64,000 nucleotides of DNA from an uncultured Pelagibacteraceae bacterium. GTDB lineage: Bacteria > Pseudomonadota > Alphaproteobacteria > Pelagibacterales > Pelagibacteraceae. The notes below the pieces were generated by a model. That model was not told where the DNA came from. It made no database searches and was given only the letters and a program-made list of their open reading frames with translations. Location: the NCBI GenBank assembly GCA_902521805.1, contig CABYTL010000002.1, positions 62,001 through 126,000 on the forward strand, read 5' to 3'. Both the position numbers and the translations under genes were made by a program. Each line of letters starts with the position of its first letter. Position 1 is the stretch's first letter. Below are positions 8,537-17,629 of this stretch, piece after piece.

Positions 8537-10098
8537 TATTTTAATTTATTCGTTATAAGCTCTTTAGTTTCGTTTACACCAAAAAAACTTATGAAAAAAC
8601 CCATTCTTGGGCCATTTTCATCACCAAAAACAACCTCATAAATTAATTTAAACCAGTCTCTTAGTTTATCAGCATAACCATTTTCTTTACCAGCTGAATA
8701 AATTAAAGTTTGGATTTCTTCAGGTGACATTTGATCGTTACATGTTTCTAAAGTTTTAATTAAAGCCAAAAGAGCTTTTTTTTCACTTTCACTTGGTTTC
8801 TTATATTTTTTTTGTGATTTGATTACGTCATTAAAATATTTAATTGCATATCCAACTAATCCATCAAAGATTGGAGAGTTTTCTTCTTGGATATTTGGTT
8901 TATATTTTTTAACAAATTTCCATAGTAAATCTTTGCTATCTGCATTACTTGTTTCAACCAAGTTAAGCAACATGGAAAAAGTCATAATCATTTCTTCAGT
9001 CGGGATTTTGCCTTCATGAACATGCCATACAGGATTCATTATCAGTTGCTGATCTGTTTGTTTTTTAGATTTTTCAATATTATCTAAATATTCGTCTACA
9101 GCCTTTGGAACAATTTTCTTATATAGTTTTTTTGCTCTTTTTGGGTTTTGATACATGTATAAAGATAAGCTCTCAGGAGATGCATACTTCAACCATTGAT
9201 CAATAGTAATTCCATTTCCCTTCGATTTAGAAATTTTTTCACCTTTTTCATCAAGAAATAATTCATAAGCGAAGCCAGATGGATTTTTTTTTCCAATTAG
9301 ATTTATAATTTTAGTTGATAAAATAGCACTCTCAATCAGGTCTTTTCCATACATTTCAAAATCTACATCGAGAGCATACCATCTCATAGCCCAATCAACT
9401 TTCCATTGTAATTTACAATTTCCATCTAAAATACTTGATTCTAATTTTTTACCTTTATTATCAAAAATTATTTTGAAATTATCTTTATTAATTTCTAAAA
9501 CTGGTATTTCTAGAACGTTACCTGTATCAGGACATATAGGCAAAAAAGGACAGTAAGTTTTTTGACGTTCTTTACCTAAAGTTGGAAGTATAATATTCAT
9601 TATACCATTATAGTTTTCTAAAATAATTTTTAATGTCGGATTAAAAAAACCATTTTTATATAAAGATGTCGAGCTTTTAAAGATATAATTAAATTTAAAA
9701 CTATTTAAAAAATCTTTTAACATTTCATTATTATGTTCTCCAAAACTAGCAAATTTTTTGAACGGATCTGGAACTTGTGTTAGTGGTTTATGAAGATTTT
9801 CATTTAACAGATCTTGATTAGGAACATTATCTGGAACTTTTCTTAAACCATCCATATCATCAGAAAAAGTAATTATTTCTGTAGGCAGGTCTGTAAGTTG
9901 CTTTAATGCATTGACCATCATTGATGTTCTGGCTACTTCACCAAATGTTCCAATATGAGGAAGTCCACTTGGACCATATCCTGTTTGAAGAGTAATTTTG
10001 CCTTTTTTATCAATAAACGATTTTCTTTCTCGAAGTATTTTTTTTGCTTCTACAAAAGGCCATGCACTTGTTTTATCTAAAATTTCTTTTTTAATCAC
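8536..10098 (-). CDS. lysS: Lysyl-tRNA synthetase, class I
   Basis: The enzyme charges tRNA-Lys. At 520 residues it is the class I (archaeal-type, LysK) form, not the class II enzyme of most bacteria: the Rossmann-type HIGH-like motif PHIGTFGE follows TGYGPSGL, and the KMSKS loop reads KISKSKGNGITIDQW. Class I LysRS is found in archaea, spirochetes and many alphaproteobacteria, so this fits the lineage and does not require a recent transfer. It is divergent from trkH across 89 bases and coupled to pyrD by a one-base overlap. Confidence 0.97.
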   Translation of the reverse strand: MIKKEILDKTSAWPFVEAKKILRERKSFIDKKGKITLQTGYGPSGLPHIGTFGEVARTSMMVNALKQLTDLPTEIITFSDDMDGLRKVPDNVPNQDLLNENLHKPLTQVPDPFKKFASFGEHNNEMLKDFLNSFKFNYIFKSSTSLYKNGFFNPTLKIILENYNGIMNIILPTLGKERQKTYCPFLPICPDTGNVLEIPVLEINKDNFKIIFDNKGKKLESSILDGNCKLQWKVDWAMRWYALDVDFEMYGKDLIESAILSTKIINLIGKKNPSGFAYELFLDEKGEKISKSKGNGITIDQWLKYASPESLSLYMYQNPKRAKKLYKKIVPKAVDEYLDNIEKSKKQTDQQLIMNPVWHVHEGKIPTEEMIMTFSMLLNLVETSNADSKDLLWKFVKKYKPNIQEENSPIFDGLVGYAIKYFNDVIKSQKKYKKPSESEKKALLALIKTLETCNDQMSPEEIQTLIYSAGKENGYADKLRDWFKLIYEVVFGDENGPRMGFFISFFGVNETKELITNKLK

Positions 10099-10187
10099 GA
10101 ATATATCTTTTTAAAATCTTAAATTAGCGATTTTATTAATTCTTATAGAGTTGAAATTTATTTACCATAAAATAATGTTCTTTCAAA

Positions 10188-11627
10188 ATGTCTAATTATA
10201 AAACCGTTTTTTTTACGCTTGGAATATTGCAAATTATTCTTGGGGTATTCATGTTTGTCCCAATAGTTTTTCAATTTATCTATTCAGAAATTGACTCGTC
10301 TTTTTTTGGAGCATCAATCGTTACAATCATATTTGGTATCTTATTTTTTTTATCTAACATAGATCACAATAAAAAACTTAATCTTCAACAAGCATTTCTT
10401 CTCACAGCTTTATCATGGATGAGTATTGCAATATTTGGATCTTTACCATTTCTTTTTTCAAATTTAAATTTTTCATTTACTAACGCATTTTTTGAAAGTA
10501 TGTCTGGCATCACAACTACTGGATCAACTGTTATTTCAAATTTGAATGAGATGCCAAAAAGTATCTTGCTTTGGCGGGCTATACTTCAATGGTTAGGTGG
10601 TATTGGTATTATCATAATGGCTATAACATTAATGCCAATAATGAACGTTGGAGGAATGCAACTATTTAAAATTTCAAATAACGACTCTTCTGAAAAGATA
10701 TTACCAAAATCAAAGGAAATTGCACTTCGTCTAATATACATATATTCGTCTTTAACTTTACTTTGTGGATTAACATACAAAATATTTGGTATGTCATTTT
10801 TTGATAGTTTAACACACTCCATGACAACAATAGCAACAGGAGGATTTTCAAATTACAATGAATCAATTGGTTTTTTTAATAGTTTATCAATCGAAATATC
10901 TGCAATGATTTTTATTATTTTAGGCAGTTTACCATTCATTGTTTATATAAAATTTATAAGTGGAAATAGAAAAATTTTATTAAATGACACACAAATAAAA
11001 ACTTTTTTTAAAATAATAATTTATAGTGTTATTATTCTGTCAATTTATTTGATATTCAGTGATCCTAAAGAATTGAATTTTAGATCCATATTTTTTAACA
11101 CAATTTCAATATTAACCGGTACTGGGTATGTCAATGCAGAGTTTGACTCTTGGGGGAGTTTTGCGCTTATTTTATTTTTAGGATTAATGTTCATAGGTGG
11201 TTGCGCTGGATCAACTACTTGTGGTGTAAAAATATTTAGAATTCAAATATTGTATCTCTTTGTTTTAAATCAATTAAAGAAAGTAATTTATCCAAAAGGT
11301 ATTTTTGTTTTAAAATATGATCAGAATCCTATTGATAATAAATTTATATCCTCAATAATTTCTTTTATTTATATGTATTTAGTTATTTTTTTTATTTTAA
11401 CAGCGTTATTATCGTTAACAGGTTTAGATTTTGTGACATCTATTTCAGGTGCTGCAACCTCAATTTCTAATGTTGGACCTGGTTTGGGTTCAATTATTGG
11501 ACCTAATGGGGATTTTTCTTCACTCCCAGATGTTTCAAAATGGATATTAACTGTGGGAATGATATTAGGAAGACTTGAATTATTTGCAATTCTTGTATTA
11601 TTCTTACCCTCATTTTGGAGAAATTGA
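10188..11627 (+). CDS. trkH: Trk/Ktr potassium uptake protein TrkH
   Basis: TrkH is the membrane channel subunit of the Trk potassium uptake system. The 479-residue protein has the fourfold membrane-pore-membrane repeat. Pore glycine segments can be seen at ESMSGITTTGST, SMTTIATGGFSN, NTISILTGTGYVN and ISGAATSISNVGPG. The phrase LQWLGGIGIIIMAITLMPI is typical of TrkH. The partner TrkA is not in the window. The stop is 2 bases before the next start, so trkH probably shares a transcript with the AmpG-like permease. Confidence 0.96.
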   Translation: MSNYKTVFFTLGILQIILGVFMFVPIVFQFIYSEIDSSFFGASIVTIIFGILFFLSNIDHNKKLNLQQAFLLTALSWMSIAIFGSLPFLFSNLNFSFTNAFFESMSGITTTGSTVISNLNEMPKSILLWRAILQWLGGIGIIIMAITLMPIMNVGGMQLFKISNNDSSEKILPKSKEIALRLIYIYSSLTLLCGLTYKIFGMSFFDSLTHSMTTIATGGFSNYNESIGFFNSLSIEISAMIFIILGSLPFIVYIKFISGNRKILLNDTQIKTFFKIIIYSVIILSIYLIFSDPKELNFRSIFFNTISILTGTGYVNAEFDSWGSFALILFLGLMFIGGCAGSTTCGVKIFRIQILYLFVLNQLKKVIYPKGIFVLKYDQNPIDNKFISSIISFIYMYLVIFFILTALLSLTGLDFVTSISGAATSISNVGPGLGSIIGPNGDFSSLPDVSKWILTVGMILGRLELFAILVLFLPSFWRN

Positions 11628-11629
11628 AT

Positions 11630-13006
11630 ATGATTGAAACAAAAAAACAATCTTTATCTAAAACTTTCTCAATATATTTTGATAAGAGAATGTTGAAGAT
11701 TTTATTGTTAGGATCAATCTCAGGTTTCCCTTGGGTAATTATTGGAAGTAGTCTAAGTTTGTGGCTTAAAGAGGATGGTCTTAGTAGATCTACAATTGGT
11801 TGGGCTGGTTTAATATTTGGCGTATATGCATTTAATTATTTGTGGGCACCATTGGTGGATAGAATACAAATCCCATTTTTAACAAAGAAAATTGGTCATA
11901 GACGTGGATGGATTGTATTGATGCAATTAATCATACTAGCTTCTCTAATTTTATGGAGTTTAATTAATCCTACAGAAAATTTAGCGTTAGTTATTACAGT
12001 TGGACTTTTGATTGCTATTGCTTCTGCTACACAAGATATTACTGTTGATGCTTTAAGAATTGAGCAAATTGGTGAAAATGAAGGTAAATCTATGGCTGCT
12101 GGAGCTGCTATGGCAGTTGTTGGTTGGTGGAGTGGATATAAATTAGGAGGAGTTCTTGCTTTATTTTCTGCAGAATATTTTCAAAATTTAGGTATTGAAA
12201 ATTATTGGCAAATTACTTTTTTGATACTTGGTGTTTTAATTATTTTAATGAATATTGGACTTATATTTGTTGGTGAGCAAAACTCAGACGAAAGAAAAAT
12301 TCAACAAGCTTTAAATGATAAAATTATTTCTGAAAAACTGGGAAATAATAATTTTTTTTCTAATCTTTTAGCGTGGATCGTTGGCACAATAAGTGGACCG
12401 ATATCTAGTTTTTTTAAGAAAAATGGATTCTCAATAGCAATTGGCATTTTAAGTTTTGTTTTTTTATTCAAAGTTGGGGAGGCTTTCTTGGGAAGAATGT
12501 CTATAATTTTTTACAAAGAAATTGGATTTAGTAAATCAGATATTGCAATTTATTCTAAAACACTAGGTTGGATTACAACTGTCATTTTTACTCTTCTCGG
12601 TGGACTTTTTGTAATTAGATCTGGTGTTTTGAAAGCAATGTTTATTGCGGGAATTATTATGGCATCTACAAACTTATTATTTAGTGTACTAGCATGGAGT
12701 GATAAATCTGAATTACTGTTTGCAATAGCAGTTATATTTGATGACATGGCAGCTGCATTTGCAACAGTTGCATTTGTTGCTTTTATTTCTTTGCTTGTAG
12801 ATAGAGCTTATACAGCCACACAATATGCACTTCTTGCTTCTATTGGAACTGCAGGAAGAACAACGCTCGCATCTTCTTCTGGGGCCCTGGTTGATTGGCT
12901 AAATGGTGATTGGGGATTATTCTTTATCTTAACAGCTTTAATGGTAATACCTTCATTAATAATTTTATGGTCAATGAAAAATCGATTAAAATTAAGTGAA
13001 AAGTAA
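11630..13006 (+). CDS. AmpG-like MFS permease (PAT family, probable muropeptide importer)
   Basis: This is a 458-residue major facilitator protein with about 12 membrane segments. The block ASATQDITVDALRIEQI matches the AmpG/PAT signature (SATQD..vDA), as does SGFPWVIIGSSLSLWLKEDGL near the N-terminus. AmpG imports anhydro-muropeptides for cell wall recycling. The ATG at 11630 is chosen over an in-frame TTG at 11615 because GGAG at 11617-11620 precedes it. The next gene is a signal-less NlpC/P60 peptidase overlapping by 11 bases, which supports a recycling role. Other PAT members carry acetyl-CoA or siderophores, so the substrate is inferred. Confidence 0.82.
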   Translation: MIETKKQSLSKTFSIYFDKRMLKILLLGSISGFPWVIIGSSLSLWLKEDGLSRSTIGWAGLIFGVYAFNYLWAPLVDRIQIPFLTKKIGHRRGWIVLMQLIILASLILWSLINPTENLALVITVGLLIAIASATQDITVDALRIEQIGENEGKSMAAGAAMAVVGWWSGYKLGGVLALFSAEYFQNLGIENYWQITFLILGVLIILMNIGLIFVGEQNSDERKIQQALNDKIISEKLGNNNFFSNLLAWIVGTISGPISSFFKKNGFSIAIGILSFVFLFKVGEAFLGRMSIIFYKEIGFSKSDIAIYSKTLGWITTVIFTLLGGLFVIRSGVLKAMFIAGIIMASTNLLFSVLAWSDKSELLFAIAVIFDDMAAAFATVAFVAFISLLVDRAYTATQYALLASIGTAGRTTLASSSGALVDWLNGDWGLFFILTALMVIPSLIILWSMKNRLKLSEK

Positions 13007-13748
13007 TTTTTTAAATAAACCAATTGAAAATGTATATGTAAAACCAGATGTCAAATCTAAAATTTCTACTCAAATTTTATACGGTGAAAAATTTAAAATA
13101 CTTTCTAAAAAAAAAAACTGGCTTAAAATTAAAACCGATTATGATAGATATCTAGGATTTATCAAAAATGGTATTTTTATTACTTCATTAAAACCTTCTC
13201 ACAAAATCTTTTCTGCAAAAAGTCAAATTTATAAAAAAAAAAGATCTAATTTTATAAAAACAAAAAAATATTTATATTTTTCCAGTGTAATTCAAAATTT
13301 AGGAAATCAAAAAAAATATTTAAAATTTGATAAAAATAAATGGATAAAAAAAAAGGATGTAAAAAAATATAATCATATTGAAAAAAATTATAAAAAAATA
13401 ATCAAACTTTTTTTAAACACAAAATATGTTTGGGGAGGAAAAAGTATAGATGGTATAGACTGTTCAGCTCTCGTCCAATTATTTTTTAAATATAATAGAA
13501 AATTTTTTCCTAGAGATACAAAAGATCAAATAAAATATTGCAAAATAAAAATTAGTAAAAATTTTAAAGATGGAGATATCATTTTTTGGAAAGGTCATGT
13601 TGGCCTTTGTTTAAACAAAACAAAATTAATTCACGCCTATGGACCTAGAAAAAAAGTATTAATTATGCCGACAAAACAAACAATAAATTTGATTTCTAAA
13701 ACAGCAAAACTAGAAATTAAAAAAATTAGTAATATTAAAAATTTTTAA
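12996..13748 (+). CDS. NlpC/P60 peptidase with SH3-like N-terminal domains (YkfC-like)
   Basis: This 250-residue protein has bacterial SH3-like regions (about residues 10-130) followed by an NlpC/P60 cysteine peptidase domain. The catalytic triad is visible: C156 in GIDCSALVQL, H201 in KGHVGLCL and H213 in LIHAYGP. The enzyme class cleaves the D-Glu to diaminopimelate bond of murein peptides. I see no signal peptide: the protein begins directly with the SH3 region, as in the cytosolic recycling enzyme YkfC. It starts with GTG, overlaps the permease gene by 11 bases, and overlaps tyrA tail to tail by 4 bases. It is lysine- and asparagine-rich, as are its neighbours. Confidence 0.87.
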   Translation: MKSNFLNKPIENVYVKPDVKSKISTQILYGEKFKILSKKKNWLKIKTDYDRYLGFIKNGIFITSLKPSHKIFSAKSQIYKKKRSNFIKTKKYLYFSSVIQNLGNQKKYLKFDKNKWIKKKDVKKYNHIEKNYKKIIKLFLNTKYVWGGKSIDGIDCSALVQLFFKYNRKFFPRDTKDQIKYCKIKISKNFKDGDIIFWKGHVGLCLNKTKLIHAYGPRKKVLIMPTKQTINLISKTAKLEIKKISNIKNF

Positions 13749-14641
13749 TTTCTACCAAAATCAGGTTTGTCAATATCTTGCTTAAGCTTAATTATTTTTG
13801 ATCTTACTTTTTTAGTTTGAATAAGTTTCTTTAAGATCGAATTGTCATTTTTTGAATTAATATCTTTTTTAAATTCAATTAAATTTTTAATAAATAAATT
13901 TATCGCTTTTGAAATATTATCTTTATTATTAAAAAATATATCTCTCCACATAATCTCATTTGATGCTGCTATCCTTGAAAAATCTCTCAATCCTCCTGCG
14001 CTAAATTTAATTAAATCATAGTTTTGTTTTTTTTCAAACTCTTGTGCTGATTTAACTAAATTATAAGCAATCAAATGTGGTAAATGGCTTGTTATTGAAA
14101 AAATTTTATCATGTTTTTTAGGCGTCATAACAACCGTTTTGGAACCAATTTTTCTCCAAAATTTATTTAATACGAACAAATGTTTTTTTTTTGTATTTTT
14201 TTCTTTTATCAAAACACACCATTTATCAAAAAACATATCGTATTTACCATGCTCAGGTCCGCTTACCTCTGAACCTGCAATAGGATGACTCGATACCCAT
14301 GAAATTTCTTTTTTAAGAAATTTTTTAATGATTTTTGATGACTCTATTTTTGAAGAACCAATATCAGTAATCAAACAATTGGGGGTAATGTAATTGTTTA
14401 TTTTAAGAATAATGTTTTTATATTCACTCATTGGTGTGCAAAAAATTATTAAATCAGAATTTTTTACTCCTTCTTTTAATGATTTAACAATTGTTCCAGG
14501 CAAATTAATTTTTTTTATCTTTAAAATATTTTTTTTTGATTTTTCATAAACAAATATTCTTTTAGCAATTTTTTTTCGATGTATAGATCTCAATAAAGAA
14601 GAGCCAAGTAACCCACATCCTATTATTAAAATATTTTTCAT
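13745..14641 (-). CDS. tyrA: Prephenate/arogenate dehydrogenase
   Basis: The enzyme oxidatively decarboxylates prephenate (or arogenate) toward tyrosine with NAD(P). The 298-residue protein starts with the Rossmann motif IIGCGLLGSSLLRSI, then DLIIFCTPMSEY, and a substrate-site block HPIAGSEVSGPEHGKYDMF with the conserved His. The C-terminal half is helical, as in the family. There is no ACT domain. It lies directly after hisC (no gap), a common pairing in alphaproteobacteria where HisC-like enzymes also transaminate aromatic acids. Confidence 0.94.
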   Translation of the reverse strand: MKNILIIGCGLLGSSLLRSIHRKKIAKRIFVYEKSKKNILKIKKINLPGTIVKSLKEGVKNSDLIIFCTPMSEYKNIILKINNYITPNCLITDIGSSKIESSKIIKKFLKKEISWVSSHPIAGSEVSGPEHGKYDMFFDKWCVLIKEKNTKKKHLFVLNKFWRKIGSKTVVMTPKKHDKIFSITSHLPHLIAYNLVKSAQEFEKKQNYDLIKFSAGGLRDFSRIAASNEIMWRDIFFNNKDNISKAINLFIKNLIEFKKDINSKNDNSILKKLIQTKKVRSKIIKLKQDIDKPDFGRN

Positions 14642-15724
14642 TTAATTAAATATTCCTTTTACAACACTTATAAATTTTAAATTTTCCTTAGATGAACCAA
14701 TAGATAATCTTAATTTATTTTTGATATGATAACCAGCTTCAGTTGATCGTAAAATTATTCCTTTGCTTTTTAACTTTTTATTAAAATAATTTGCTGAAAA
14801 TTTACTCTTTTCAAAGTTAAGGAACAAAAAATTTGCAGATATAGTATTTGAAAAAATGTTATATTTTTCAAGAAATTTTTTAATTTTTTTTGCATAAAAT
14901 AAATTATGTTTAATTGACTTATTTATAAATTTTTCGTCCTTAAGTGACTCAGCTGCAGCTAATTGAGCTATTCCATTTACGTTAAAGGGTGGTTTAATTA
15001 CATTTAATGAGTCTATTATTTTTTTTGATCCATATCCCCATCCTACCCTTAAAGAAGCTAACCCAAAAATTTTTGAGAATGTTCTAAGAATAAAAACATT
15101 TTCTTTATTTTTAAACAAATCTAGACCTGAAGAATAGTCTAAATTCGTCATATATTCTGCATATGCATCATCAATTACTAATAAAATATTTTTATTTAAT
15201 TTTCTTCTAAGTTCTAATACCTCTTTTTTTGTCAAGTAAGTTCCTGTTGGATTATTTGGATTTGCTATAAAAACAATTTTTGTTTTATTTGTAACTTTTT
15301 TTAAAATCTCTTTGATTGAAATTTTGAAATTAATTTCTTTTGAGAATACTACTTTTGCACCAACAATTTTCGAGTAAATTCTGTACATTAAAAAACTATA
15401 TTCAGGCACAATTACCTCATCTTTTGGATTTAAAAATAATTGGCAAATCATCTGAATAACTTCATCGGAGCCAGCACCACAAATAACTTTTTCTGAATTG
15501 CAATTATAAGTTTTGGATATTGATTTTCTTAAATTTTTAGACTTACCGTCAGGATATTTATCTAAATTTATTTTTTTATTTGCAATTATCTTTTTAGCTT
15601 TTGGACTGATGCCTAAAGCAGATTCATTGGCTGACAATTTAATAATTTTTCTTAATTTTTTGACCCTTGACTTGCCGGGCTTATAAGCTTCAATATTAAA
15701 TTTTTTGAATTTTAGAGTAATCAT
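14642..15724 (-). CDS. hisC: Histidinol-phosphate (and probably aromatic) aminotransferase
   Basis: This is a 360-residue class I PLP aminotransferase. The N-terminal KLSANESALGISPKA matches the substrate-binding LNxNExP-type start, followed by YPDG, GSDEVIQMICQ, NPNNPTGTYL, DDAYAEY and the PLP-lysine block RTFSKIFGLASLRVGWG. In this family these features mark HisC. Its partner in the operon is tyrA, so it may serve both histidine and tyrosine/phenylalanine synthesis. It is divergent from the SAM-regulated metX unit across 189 bases. Confidence 0.94.
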   Translation of the reverse strand: MITLKFKKFNIEAYKPGKSRVKKLRKIIKLSANESALGISPKAKKIIANKKINLDKYPDGKSKNLRKSISKTYNCNSEKVICGAGSDEVIQMICQLFLNPKDEVIVPEYSFLMYRIYSKIVGAKVVFSKEINFKISIKEILKKVTNKTKIVFIANPNNPTGTYLTKKEVLELRRKLNKNILLVIDDAYAEYMTNLDYSSGLDLFKNKENVFILRTFSKIFGLASLRVGWGYGSKKIIDSLNVIKPPFNVNGIAQLAAAESLKDEKFINKSIKHNLFYAKKIKKFLEKYNIFSNTISANFLFLNFEKSKFSANYFNKKLKSKGIILRSTEAGYHIKNKLRLSIGSSKENLKFISVVKGIFN

Positions 15725-15797
15725 TTTTTTAATTTATGAGCTCTTTATAGATAAAATTACAATTTTTTATAGAGAATTAAGAAGGATTTTTAAAAAA

Positions 15798-15826
15798 TTG
15801 ACATAATAAATAAGTTCTAGTAAAAA
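15798..15826 (+). promoter_or_regulatory. Probable sigma-70 promoter for the metX unit
   Basis: A perfect -35 box TTGACA (15798-15803) is followed after 17 bases by TAAAAA (15821-15826) as a weak -10. The predicted transcription start would fall at about 15832, exactly where the SAM-II aptamer begins. That fit supports the call although the -10 is poor. Confidence 0.6.
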
Positions 15827-15831
15827 AAATA

Positions 15832-15884
15832 TGCGCTGATTTAACTGAATTGCGAGCGCTTAAAAAAAACCGCTAAAATAGTTT
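15832..15884 (+). promoter_or_regulatory. SAM-II riboswitch (metA/metX type)
   Basis: The RNA has the SAM-II layout. Stem P1 is GCGCT (15833-15837) with AGCGC (15855-15859). Between them lies the conserved loop GATTTAACTGAATTGCG. The 3' segment GCTAAAATAG (15872-15881) forms the pseudoknot with the loop; AACT at 15843-15846 can pair with AGTT at 15880-15883. It closely resembles the metX-associated SAM-II aptamer known from marine metagenome DNA. It lies about 30 bases before the metX ATG, so SAM binding probably blocks translation initiation or early elongation of metX mRNA. Confidence 0.93.
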
Positions 15885-15913
15885 TTTTTCTCACAATTCA
15901 AATAAAGCAAATT

Positions 15914-17029
15914 ATGAACATTGAAAAACATTTAAAAAAATTAATTATAAAAAAACCACTTAAGCTTGACTGTGGTAAAACGATAAAAGATTTTCCGATT
16001 GCATATGAAACTTATGGATCTCTTAATTCCAAAAAAGATAATGCAATATTAGTTTTCCATGCATTAACTGGAGATCAGTTTGTTACTGGATTAAATCCTA
16101 TAACTAAAAAAGAAGGTTGGTGGAGTTATGCTGTGGGCCCGGATAAAGCTATAGATACTAATAAATATTTTGTTATTTGCTCTAATGTTATTGGAGGATG
16201 TATGGGTTCTTATGGACCAAGCCACAAAGATCCTGAAAATAATAAAGTATTTGGAAAAAATTTTCCTGTTATTACTATTAATGACATAGTTAACGCACAA
16301 TATAATTTACTAGAACATTTTGGTATTGATAAACTTTTTTCTATAACAGGTGGCTCAATGGGAGGAATGCAGGTTCTTCAATTTATAAGTAACTTTCCAG
16401 ATAAGTGTAAAACCGTAATTCCTATAGCAACTACGTCAAGTCATTCTGCACAAAATATTGCTTTAAATGAATTGGGGAGACAAGCGATTACAGCTGATAC
16501 CAATTGGAAAGATGGAAATTATATTTCAGAAAAAACAAACCCTGCTAAAGGATTGGCTGTGGCAAGAATGGCAGCTCATATAACTTATCTATCTAAAAAA
16601 GGTTTGCAGGAAAAATTTGGCAGAAAATTACAAGAAAGAGAAGATCTCAAATTTGGTTTTGATGCAGATTTTCAAATTGAAAGTTATCTAAGATACCAAG
16701 GTTCTGTTTTTGTAGATAGATTCGATGCAAATAGTTATCTTTATATTACTAGAGCAATGGATTACTTTGATTTAGCTAGACAATTTAAGGGGAGTCTATC
16801 TGGAGCATTCAAAAAAACAAAAGCTAAGTTTTTTATAATATCTTTTACCTCAGATTGGCTTTATCCAACTCAAGAAAATAAAGATATTGTTATAGCTTTA
16901 AATTCAATTGGTGCTGATGTTGGTTTTGTAGAAATTGAGTCTGATAAAGGGCATGATTCATTTTTATTAGATATTCCAGAATTTTTAAATGCTCTTAAAA
17001 ATTTTTTAGATAAATCTTATAATAATTAA
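15914..17029 (+). CDS. metX: Homoserine O-acetyltransferase
   Basis: MetX acylates homoserine, the first committed step of methionine synthesis. The 371-residue alpha/beta hydrolase has the nucleophile S148 in GGSMGGMQ, an acid in SFTSDWLYP and H347 in SDKGHDSFLLD. The block VFHALTGDQFV and CSNVIGGCMGSYGPSH (oxyanion and substrate sites) are diagnostic. Acetyl-CoA is the usual donor, but some homologues use succinyl-CoA. A SAM-II riboswitch lies just upstream, so expression should fall when SAM is plentiful. metW follows after 2 bases. Confidence 0.97.
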   Translation: MNIEKHLKKLIIKKPLKLDCGKTIKDFPIAYETYGSLNSKKDNAILVFHALTGDQFVTGLNPITKKEGWWSYAVGPDKAIDTNKYFVICSNVIGGCMGSYGPSHKDPENNKVFGKNFPVITINDIVNAQYNLLEHFGIDKLFSITGGSMGGMQVLQFISNFPDKCKTVIPIATTSSHSAQNIALNELGRQAITADTNWKDGNYISEKTNPAKGLAVARMAAHITYLSKKGLQEKFGRKLQEREDLKFGFDADFQIESYLRYQGSVFVDRFDANSYLYITRAMDYFDLARQFKGSLSGAFKKTKAKFFIISFTSDWLYPTQENKDIVIALNSIGADVGFVEIESDKGHDSFLLDIPEFLNALKNFLDKSYNN

Positions 17030-17031
17030 AT

Positions 17032-17628
17032 ATGAAAAATGAATTTAAAGTAATAGCTAATTTAATTGAAAGGGATAAAAAAGTATTAGATGTAGGATGT
17101 GCGGATGGAACATTAATGAAATATTTAAAAGAAAATAAGAATATAGATGTTAGAGGATTAGAGATTTCAAAGGATAAAGTCCAGGATTGTATTTCTAAAG
17201 GCCTAACTGTAATAGAGGGAAATGCAGAGAAAGACTTAAGCCAATTTCCAAATAAATCTTTTGACTATGTTGTATTAAATCAAACACTTCAAGCCTTTTT
17301 AAATCCAGAATTAGTTTTAAATGAACTTTTAAGAGTAGGAAAAAAAGCGATAGTTACTATTCCTAATTTTGGTTATTGGAAAGTAAGATTTCACCTACTT
17401 TTTAAAGGGACAATGCCAATTACTAAGATTTTACCAGATGAGTGGTATAACACTCCAAATTTGCATATGTGTACTATTAAAGATTTTTTTTATTTTGTGA
17501 AATCCAGAGATATAAAAATATTTAAATCATTGGCGTTAGACAATCTTAATACTTCAGTAATCAACGAAAAAAATTTAGGCGTTAAAAATTTGTTTGCTGA
17601 TCTTGGTATATTTTTGATAGAAAAATAA
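17032..17628 (+). CDS. metW: Methionine biosynthesis protein MetW (SAM-dependent methyltransferase fold)
   Basis: This 198-residue protein has a Rossmann methyltransferase fold with the SAM motif VLDVGCADGTLMKYL near residue 20, an acidic end of strand 2 (RGLEIS), and DYVVLNQTLQAF. MetW is nearly always next to metX in proteobacteria and is thought to support MetX activity, though its exact reaction is not settled. Here it lies 2 bases after metX and 1 base before gloB, so all three share the riboswitch-controlled transcript. Confidence 0.93.
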   Translation: MKNEFKVIANLIERDKKVLDVGCADGTLMKYLKENKNIDVRGLEISKDKVQDCISKGLTVIEGNAEKDLSQFPNKSFDYVVLNQTLQAFLNPELVLNELLRVGKKAIVTIPNFGYWKVRFHLLFKGTMPITKILPDEWYNTPNLHMCTIKDFFYFVKSRDIKIFKSLALDNLNTSVINEKNLGVKNLFADLGIFLIEK

Positions 17629-17629
17629 T

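Noticed and set aside
8536..10098. Class I LysRS as a sign of recent archaeal transfer
   Set aside because: Class I LysRS is widespread in alphaproteobacteria, so it is expected here, and base composition matches the neighbours.
10099..10187. Possible small RNA or tRNA in the lysS-trkH gap
   Set aside because: No cloverleaf, no stable stem and no T-run after a hairpin is visible.
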